DNA of 64,000 nucleotides from Physcia stellaris (lineage: Eukaryota; Ascomycota; Lecanoromycetes; Caliciales; Physciaceae). Positions 55,334 through 64,000 of this stretch are shown here, in pieces. The position numbers and the translations under genes are program-made. Within the stretch, counting starts at the first letter, position 1. Each line of letters begins with the position of its first letter. The stretch is from NCBI GenBank assembly GCA_018902385.1, contig JABSSW010000002.1, positions 496,001 to 560,000 of the forward strand, given 5' to 3'. The notes below the pieces were generated by a model, which searched no databases, was not told where the DNA came from, and saw only the letters and a program-made list of their open reading frames with translations.

Positions 55334-58300
55334 ATTTGTTTCAATCAAAATAAACGGCATCGTTTCGATGTCAACAATGTTTTTTAATCATATCAAACAA
55401 TATTCTTGTTGATATTTTTAATTTTTCTTTTTTAACTTTTGAAGTCGATGAGCGTCGCATCAAAATATTCGTTGCGAAAGTCGACGACGTGACGAGAATC
55501 AACGAGATAATAAAAAATGTGATCAATTCGATTGTGATTGATTTTCGAGTCAAAACAAATGTTTCGATGTCAAAAATTAGCGACGTTGTCGTGTTCGATT
55601 TGCGTGAAATGACAATTGCGAATCGTTGATTTGCTTGAAATTAACTGACAAACGTCGATAAATTAATTGCGAAAAACTTTTTAACTAATGAAATGATTGC
55701 GAAAAGCTTTGACGAAGTGATAATTTTAATTAGCGAAATGACGAAAGATTTTTGCAAACGATTTGACAAAAAAAACGTAAAACGTAAAACGTTCTCGTAA
55801 TTCTGTACAAGATTTTGAGCGTCGTCGAATTCTGATAGATTTCGTCATTCATCGTATTGTGATTTTCAACTTTTTCATTTGACAAAATATTCATCGTCAC
55901 GACGTTTGATTTGACGTTTGTTGATAAGTTTTTCAATTTTTCATGACTTGATTCGATTCGTGTTTTTTTTCAACGAAAACAGAATTTGACTGATTTGGAC
56001 GCGAACGATTGAAAAAATCGTTCATTGATGAAAAAACAGATTTCAATTGAATTATGAATAGAACAGAATGTATACGTCAGTGATTCGAAAGTTTCAATCG
56101 ATATACGAGATTGTCAATTTTCTCAAAAACTTTGAAAAGATCGATATATTGCTGATTTAATTTCTTATCGAGAATTTCAGTTGTCGATATGTTGTAATCA
56201 TGATGCAATTTAATCAATGCATAATCGTCAATTTTCATGAACAAGAATTGATGTTTGCGATCATAATAGTATTTGTTGATCATTTGAACGAATGCAATAA
56301 CGTCAGTCACTTCAAAACGAACACGAATAATTGCATTGAATGAAATTTTTGCGAAAGATTTTCGATTGTCAGTTGCGAAAGGTTTTTTCAAATCGTCGAT
56401 GAAATCAAATGTAACGAATTGACGAAACATGTTCAAAGATTGCAACGAAATGAATTCGTAAAACGTTTCATTGAATGTTTTGTGAATAGTGACAGAATGA
56501 AAATTGTTGAAATGACGTTGCAATTTGAACAATATTTCGAGTCACTCAACTGAATTTTTCATTGTAATCAAATAGAATCGAAAAGCAATCTCAATCATCT
56601 GATTAGTTCGCTCGAATTGATCGTCAGTCTGAAAATGATATGCGATTGAATAAAGCAAACGAATTTCGAATTGCTTGAAAATTGCTGTTCACATATCAGA
56701 CAGAAACTTGCGATCTCGATTCGAAATTATGATTTTCGATATATTTCAGTCAACAACATCTAATTTGTCGATTAATGCGATTTTTCATTCAGCGACAAAT
56801 CAAATCTTTTTGTCGACAATGAGTGTGAATCGTTTCGTGAATTTGCAGATGACAGACATCGTGATATTCAATTCGTCACGAAAAACAAATAAAATCAGAA
56901 TGAAATCGATAGTGATTGTATGAAATGAAATCGACGAAATTAATATAAGTTGTAGCGAGTCATACGATGCGTGTTTTTTGATTTGATACATTTGACATTT
57001 CGAACAATATTTCAGATAATTACGCAGATACCGAGACAGATCGCGAATATAGTATGAAGCGGACATCTCTTCAAAGCATTTTGCGTAGTCCGCATGCTCA
57101 TCGTCATGAGCCAGCCGTAAAATGTCTGGTACAACGAGATGAAAAATGCAAAGTCGACGAGATTCGTAAACATGATCGTCAATGATAAAGTCATCTGATC
57201 GAAAAATCAAATCATTTTTCTTTTTATAGAAAAACAATTTTGCGACGTTTTCGTCGTCAGCGTTCAGAATTTGACTGATTTTTGTCAGTTCAAATCAGTT
57301 TTGTAATCATCGAATATTCGATTGCGAAAATCTTTTTTTATTTCGATTAATGAAATTGTGAACAGAAGCATCAAGTTCGTTTTCGTCAGAATTTCTGATC
57401 ATTGACGCATTGATATTGTCACTGATTAAACGTGACAAGACGTTAAAAACAATGTGTTGTTTGTTTGATTTATGTCGAATATCGAGATTGAAACGCTGAA
57501 TGTAATTTGAAACACGAACAAGACGTAAATTGAGTTTGTCGATCGAGATTGTTGTCATCGTGATTTGATTAACAATGTCGAATGCAAAATCATGATCAAT
57601 ATAGACGATTGTTTTGTCTGACGAGATTTCAACAATATGTTTTGTTTTTTTGAGCATTCATACAATGTTTGCTATTTCGAATTCAGTAAATCAATATTTT
57701 GTTTCGACATCGATAAATAGTCGATTAAAAAAAATATCGATTCTATAGCATGACGAAAGAAGTATTTGTTTGATTCGAAAAAGATTTTTTTGACATAGTA
57801 TAGCATGACATCGAAGTCGAATTTTTTGCTAGCATTCAAATCAATGAATAACTGACGTTTGAAATTCGAATGTATCAAATAAAAAGATTTTGTCAAGACG
57901 ATTTGCAAAGCATCGAATGAAATCAATTTTTTTGTCGTAAAATGTTGCACGCGTGTCTTCGAGAAATAAACGCGTTTAACATTTTTTGCAGTAAATTCGT
58001 TACGCAAAAATTTTGTTTTTTATTTTGTAATGACTTGAAAATGTCAACATAATGAACGATGTAATCACGTAATCAATCAATCAAGTCAAAATACGTTTCG
58101 AATTGCCGAAAAATACGAGAAAATCGAAATTTGACAATTGTTTTGAGTTTTTCTTCGAACGTGATTAGATCGAATGAATCAATTTTTTGTTCGAGAAGTG
58201 AGATTGATGAATAATTCAGAAAAATCTTGATGAATTTGATCGATATGTTGTTTTTGTCTAGTATTGAGAATATCTTGCGCAAATGAACTTCGTGTTCGAT

Positions 58301-61300
58301 TTTTGTACGAAAAAATATCACTATATCGTTCACATAAGTTTTGACAAAGTGACGATATTCGCGAAACAATCGATCAATTTGACGCTGCACGTACGTCGAT
58401 GAGTTTTTGTAATTCATGACAATCACGTTGAAGTTTTTTTTGATTTTTGTGATTGACAACAATAAATTTGTGTCGATCATTTAAATGAATTCGTCATTGA
58501 TAAAAAAAAAGCTGAAGCAATCAATGATTGATATGTAATCGCAATTTCGCATTGCGATTATAATATTTGTTTGCAACGATAACGAATATGCGTCAAATTG
58601 CGTTATGACATTGAGATTTCTGATGTTTATAATTACACGATTTTTTTCGTCGTCAACGCTCTTTCAAACGCAAAAGCAAGAATAAAAAATGACGTTAATT
58701 AATTAATTCAAAACATTCGATTAATGCGATGCAAATCGTCGAAAGTTTTGTTAATTAATTTTTTGTTTTTTGCATTCAAAAAATACACTTTTGTTTTTTT
58801 TGATACACGTTTCTTTCAATCATTTTTTAAAAATATTTTTATTCAATTTTTTTTCGACATTTCGACAAAGTCGATATTTTGTCAAAACGTCGAAAACTTT
58901 TCAACAATTTTGACGAATGAATTTAATTCGTCGAAATTATAAACGATAACATCGTTAAACAAAACGATTTCGATCAACGAAATAAAAACGTTTGTAAAAA
59001 ATTTTTCGAAATCGCTATTATCGATTTTAGTTGTGAAAATTTTTTGCAATTCAGCAATTGACATCGAAACTTGTGACAAGATGATTACAAACGATATGAC
59101 GACTGATGCTTGTGACAAAATGATTAGCGACGATGAAATAACAAACGTAATCGAAAAATTATTATCGATTGCAACAACGACAACGTAAATCACGACGCAA
59201 ACGAAAATGAGTTTTTGAATCAATCATTTTTGTGAGTGAATTTGAATTTTTGACGATTAAATATCTGACATCGTCGTCGTCGATATCGATATGAAAATCA
59301 TTAGAAAAGTCAATTTCAAATATTCTGTCTAATCGAAAATTTCGAGAAATCATGATTGGAAATTTTTATCGTTGCGTACAACAATAGATTTAATAAACGC
59401 GTCAACGAGATGTGCATACAAGGTGAAGTTGAGACTGTCGTCCGGCTCAAACAGGAAATTTTTCGTAATCGACAATTCAGCATGATGAACGGCGACAGTC
59501 ATTTCGGCATGTGACGAAATGATTGTAATTTTTTGAAATGAATCGATCGTTGAATCGTCAGTTTGAAAAAACGTATTTTCAATGATATGATTATGTCGAT
59601 ATTATTTATCATTGCGTGTCTTTTAGTCATATCGATAGCGAAATTCTCGAATTCAATGATGTCATTGTCTAAAAGCATGTTGACTTTCAAATTGTCAACG
59701 AAATGAATTTCGCGTCTGAACAACGATGTGATTTTCTGATCATTCTTTGTGTCAGACATGTGAATATCGCATATGACATATTTTCAGTTCTCATGTCGAT
59801 TAGTGTCTAAATCACGAATTTGAAATGACGAGATCATGATACGAATTGAAATATTGAATGTTTGTGTCTTGAAGAAGTTTCGATTCATAAATGAAACGCT
59901 AACATCGATGTTCAAACACACGTTTTTTGACACGACGATTACGACAAGTAAGATTTTGATTTTGACGTAATTTCAATCACGAAATTCGTATTTCGTGTCA
60001 ATATCTGCGAACGAGTCGACGTTAAAGCGAATAATGATAAATTCAGACGAAATAGATGAGCTCGTAAATTCAACAAACGTGACGATATTCGACTGACTAA
60101 ACTCGCTGATTTTTTTTCGTAACATCGATTATAAATGAGTTGACACTTTTGACAGAATAAACTTCGACGTCGCTAAAGAATTTCGATTTTTCTGAAAAAA
60201 TCAAACTACAGTCAGCACGCAGATGACGATGTAGTTCGTTGTTAAATGTGAAAATCTTTCTACATCGACGACAGTGAGATAACGACGACTTGATCACTAT
60301 TATTGACGCAGTGAAATTAACGAAAATCTCATTCTTCTGATTCGAATTGTAATAATTCAAATTGTCGTTCTCAATATAGTAATTTTCATGCTCTTGATTG
60401 TGAAAGTTTTTCGCAAACTTCTTCTTCGTTGTTATTTTCGTCGACAACAAAAGTTTTAATCTTGTCATCACGATTGTCAAATTCGTTTCGATTATCTTGT
60501 TCTGTGTCGCTTGCTAATCGACGTTGTGACTGATTCTTGAACTTGAAATCTGACGCGTTTTCGAAAGTCAATTGCAAAGATTGTTTGTCAACTGACAAGA
60601 CAAAAGCGACAGATGTCTTTTGAGATGCGCTTGAAAATTGATATTGAAGTTTTTGATACTTTTGATAAGCATTATTCTGAAACGTCGAATTCTGATATTG
60701 ATATGAATTGTAGCCTGATAATGATCAGTACTCATACGAAGAATAAGAAAATTGAAAATCGTCAACGTCAAATTGTTGTTGAAAGTCGTTCTGTCGTTCA
60801 CGATTTTGTTTATTGATTTGACGTTGTTTATCGATTTGATCAGAACTAGAATTGACATGTTGAATAAATTTATGAGCAGTCATTTTCTGTCAGATACTAG
60901 TCTTGACGTCAAGTGAATCGAAAAATGAAATAAGAATGATAATCGTAATTGACTCAAATATTTGCATTTTGAAGTTAAAATTCAGATTATTTCACGTCAT
61001 AATTAGTTGATTGTAAATAGAATTGAATTCGACGACTTTAAAATGACGCATGATGTTCTGCACGTAAACTCTAAACGTTTTATCATTGCGAGCATCTTGC
61101 ATGATGTATCTTTCAATTTGCAAATTCTTGAAAATCTGTGAATCACGTTCTTTGAATCGACGAATCAAATCACGACATCATTGATTCATTGATGCATCAC
61201 GAAACATATCCTTCTCAGTTTCATCTAGTTTCAGTGAATGTCAAGTGAAAACATCATCGCGTAGACATTCGGCAACGAGCTCACGCACTCTGTGATCAAA

Positions 61301-62633
61301 CGAATTCTTTTTCAGATTTTTAAGTCGATCGATGAAGACGAATACATTTTTGTAATAAATGTGTCGATCAACGTTGACAATGACATTTCTATTTTTGTCA
61401 TTCTCACGACGAAAATCAAAGAAATCGATATTTTTGAGTTTTTCAAAACTGATTTATCGTCATCAGCATCAGTCGCAATTTCATTCGAAAAATCAAAATC
61501 AAAATCAGAAGAACGTCGATCATTACGTTCATTGTTATCTTCGGCGTTATTTTGTTGAAGACGTTGAAATTGTGTTGTAAAGTCGACAGATGTTTGAATA
61601 ACAGTTACAATGATCGCTGCTGTAATGATTGTTTGAATGATCGAATCAATTTTCTGATTTTGATTTTGTTTTTGATCAGACATGACAAAATCAATGAGTT
61701 GTGTGTAAATGATTTTCTCGATCGAAATATCACGAATGTTGACAAAATTGAAATCAAACGCAGAATCGAATGATGTGTCTGACGTGATAATTGATGAGTA
61801 ACTAAATGCTATCGATGAGAGTGAGAAATTTGAATCGTGAATTTCTGACACGCTATTGCGTCGAAATTTTTGAAAAAGAGAACGTCAAACGGTATTGATG
61901 AGATCGACGAAATTGACGTTTTTAGTTTGAACAGACGAGAGATCGAAAAAAATCGAATCACTGAATTTTGAACTGATTACAGCTGAAAATTTGATCAGAA
62001 AACTTTGAAAGATTTTCGAGTTACGAAAGCGTTCGATATCGAGGCGAAATTGAATCAAGACGTTTTGAAACGAGACGACGTCGTTGATTCACTGAGATGA
62101 ATAAACAAAATCGCTGATTCGAGTTCTAGACGATTTGAAAGTTCTGACGATCAGAATTTTCATCGTACGCCGATCAGTATCATTGAGTAATGAGCAAAAA
62201 GCGTGATCGATTTGCAAGAAGTCGTAAATGAATCATGTAAATTGAATGATTTCGTTGAAAATGTTGAAAACTGACGTCAAAATGAGTTACAAATGATTTG
62301 TCGTGAAAGTTTTTTTGTTGATTTAAGGCTAGCTGAAAAAGTCTTCCGAATTACTCGTACAATAGATAGAAAGAAAGTCTTTCACAGATTGATAATGAAA
62401 AATTGATAAAACGAAAAATAAAATAAAGTGAAATGAAAGTCTTTTACAGTCAGATGAATAACATTGACGTCAAGATTCACAACATCAACAAACAGAAGCG
62501 AAAACGACAAAAAGAATTAAAAAGATTGATAGATTTGCGTGCAATGCAAATTGCAAAATTGACAAAGTTTTGATGATGTTGTTGCAATAAATAATGCAAA
62601 CAACGACTGATGTGATAAATGATGCTATCAAAT

Positions 62634-62825
62634 TGTCAAAAACAATGTGTGAAAGAATGTAAAAAACTTGATTGCTAATTTTACGAAGAAGTTTCGAAAT
62701 ATATACGGTAATGCTATGATGACAAATGATTTGTCTCTCAACGACAAACACGTTTTCATCTCAAATCTCGTCATTGACAGTCGTCAGACAGATTTTCATC
62801 TTATAGTCGACAAGCTAGTCTAACA
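62634..62825 (-). repeat. 5' LTR of the Ty3/Gypsy element
   Basis: 192 bp, the partner of 55142-55333. On the minus strand it is the upstream LTR, because gag lies next to it. Confidence 0.9.
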
Positions 62826-62830
62826 GTAAT
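62826..62830 (+). repeat. Target-site duplication, right copy (GTAAT)
   Basis: Immediately follows the ACA end of the right LTR and matches 55137-55141 exactly. Confidence 0.85.
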
Positions 62831-64000
62831 GCGATCGTGATCGATTTTCGAAAATGTTTCGAACAATAATTTTCGTTCAAATTGACGTTGTATATTCGTT
62901 GCAAATGTGATGCGATGATGTCATTTATTCATTTTCATATTTTATTGATTATGTCGTCGTCGTTTGAAATTTTGTTCGAATTTTGCTTGATTATGATTTT
63001 CGTCATTTCGTGAAATTGTATGTTTTTCAGTTTCAAATTCTGATTGTATGTGATTTTTTGTATGTCGATTAAAACTACTGTAAACGACGAAAAAAAAATT
63101 TTTTTTCAATAATATGAATGTTTTTTTGATTGAATCGATTTTTGACAACATAAATGAATGATCGTGTAATGTCGATAAACAAATTTTTTTCGAAATTTTA
63201 TTTTTTGTTCATTTGCATGTTTTTTACATGTTGTTTGATGTATCACATCTTTCTTCGATTTTTTTTTTGTATTGTGTTTTCATGATTTTAGAAATTACGT
63301 GATTCAAACGATTTTTCACTTTTTTGTACGACTTTCACAAATTCTCGATTTTGTCGTTGTTTTGATATTTTTTTCTGATCGATTTGATCGTTCTCGATGT
63401 CTGTTTGCATTTTTCGATGAATTTTGATTTCGCGTAAACATTCGATTTGTTGATCGAAATGATTGTTTCGATAATTGTTTGAATGATTTTTATCAATTTT
63501 TTGATTTGATCGTCGATTTTTTTTGTTTAATTGTTGTACGTGTCGTTAATAAAAATGAACGTTTCGTTATTCGTTATTTTTGTTTGCAATTTCTCGCGTA
63601 ATATATCGATGTTCGTTTTCGTTCAAATTTTTGTAATTTTCGACGTGATCGTTTTTGTACGCAAATTCAATATCGTTTTGATTGAACGATAATTCGAATG
63701 ATTGTTTATGTTTTCGTCGATGTCAATTTCGATCATGTTATTTCGAAACAACGATATTGCGTATGTGAAATCGATCGTGTTCTCGTTCGTGTGTTTATTT
63801 CATGTAATTAATTCGATCGATATGATTTTTTTTAATTTATATTTTTTCATCGTGATTATGAATTCGTATACGTTCACGTTTGTTTTCACATGTGATTTTT
63901 TTCAATTGAAATGATGCAAATTAAAATTTTTTACAACGACGTGTTTTTCGTTAATTTTTTTTTGCATTGCATTTTTGAAATTGAATATCGCGTTGAAATT
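62826..64000 (-). mobile_element. Tad-like LINE, upstream part, running off the window edge
   Basis: On the minus strand the text next to the target site reads ITIAL and continues across the Gypsy insertion as RKSNKNIYS, which equals the conserved VVLRKP.K.DYS stretch before the SYRPI block of LINE RTs. This shows the two flanks were one LINE before insertion. The rest of this piece should be the region between endonuclease and RT; it is too AT-rich and interrupted to assign domains. The endonuclease and 5' end lie outside the window. Confidence 0.65.

Larger units (their letters stand above)
55142..62825 (-). mobile_element. Ty3/Gypsy LTR retrotransposon fossil, nested in the LINE
   Basis: A 7,684-bp element with 192-bp LTRs and GTAAT target duplication. 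Reading leftwards the parts run in Ty3/Gypsy order: gag about 61.9-60.1 kb (with a CRRC...HRHLR..C finger near its end), protease about 60-59.4 kb, reverse transcriptase about 59-58.05 kb (a block with YVNDIVIFF, the YxDD region), RNase H about 58.0-57.3 kb, integrase about 57.25-56.1 kb (His/Cys finger, core, C-terminal part). The element is heavily worn by C-to-T mutation on both strands and clearly broken, with well over ten breaks. The LTRs differ at about 6 percent of positions, but since all are mutation-type transitions this cannot be read as age. It is younger than the LINE it interrupts. Confidence 0.88.

Noticed and set aside
1-64000. CRISPR arrays, bacterial operons or prophage
   Set aside because: The DNA is eukaryotic with introns throughout; no regularly spaced repeats were seen.

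Overview
The window comes from the nuclear genome of a filamentous ascomycete (Pezizomycotina). Genes carry short GT-AG introns, mostly 45-65 bp with CTAAC/CTGAC-like branch sites. The proteins have fungal family signatures: an AspA/Cdc11 septin, a Rom2-type RhoGEF with a CNH domain, Psy2, Erg1, and a GDS1 winged-helix protein. The right end is an AT-rich block of transposons worn down by C-to-T mutation, typical of fungi with RIP-like defence. Exon junctions were worked out by hand from splice signals and reading frame.

Layout. 386-12,132 holds, all on the minus strand, a Bax-inhibitor (TMBIM) protein, an AspA/Cdc11 septin, the 26S proteasome ATPase Rpt5, an MFS transporter, an SLC35F-like carrier and an unknown fungal protein. 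A plus-strand tRNA-Arg(CCG) at 5,773-5,897 interrupts this run. 12.1-15.3 kb is gene-poor. Psy2 (PP4 regulatory subunit) follows on plus, then the RhoGEF Rom2 and a Cid13/CutA-like nucleotidyltransferase on minus. Squalene epoxidase (Erg1, minus) and a BAR-SH3 protein (plus) share a divergent promoter. Then come Vms1 (plus), an unknown membrane protein (plus), a GT8-like glycosyltransferase (minus), Prp38 (plus) and a GDS1-domain protein (minus). 45.4-52.4 kb is sparse and contains one likely secreted protein between two diverged direct repeats, and ends at a tRNA-Gly(TCC). From about 52.5 kb to the window edge lies a Tad-like LINE (minus) split by a 7.7-kb Ty3/Gypsy element (minus) with 192-bp LTRs and a 5-bp target duplication.

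Most notable points. (1) The tRNA-Arg(CCG) folds perfectly only if a 53-bp insert after tRNA position 9 is removed, and that insert has the donor, branch site and acceptor of a spliceosomal intron, not of a canonical 37/38 tRNA intron. (2) The two LTRs differ only by transitions, and 10 of 12 fall in CpT or CpC context, not the usual CpA of RIP. (3) Four coding regions, including essential Rpt5, are each one base short inside a C run of the plus strand, which looks more like sequencing error than gene death.

The genes are ordinary housekeeping functions (proteasome, septin cytoskeleton, cell-wall Rho signalling, sterol synthesis, splicing, ribosome rescue, RNA tailing) and do not form a recognisable pathway cluster.
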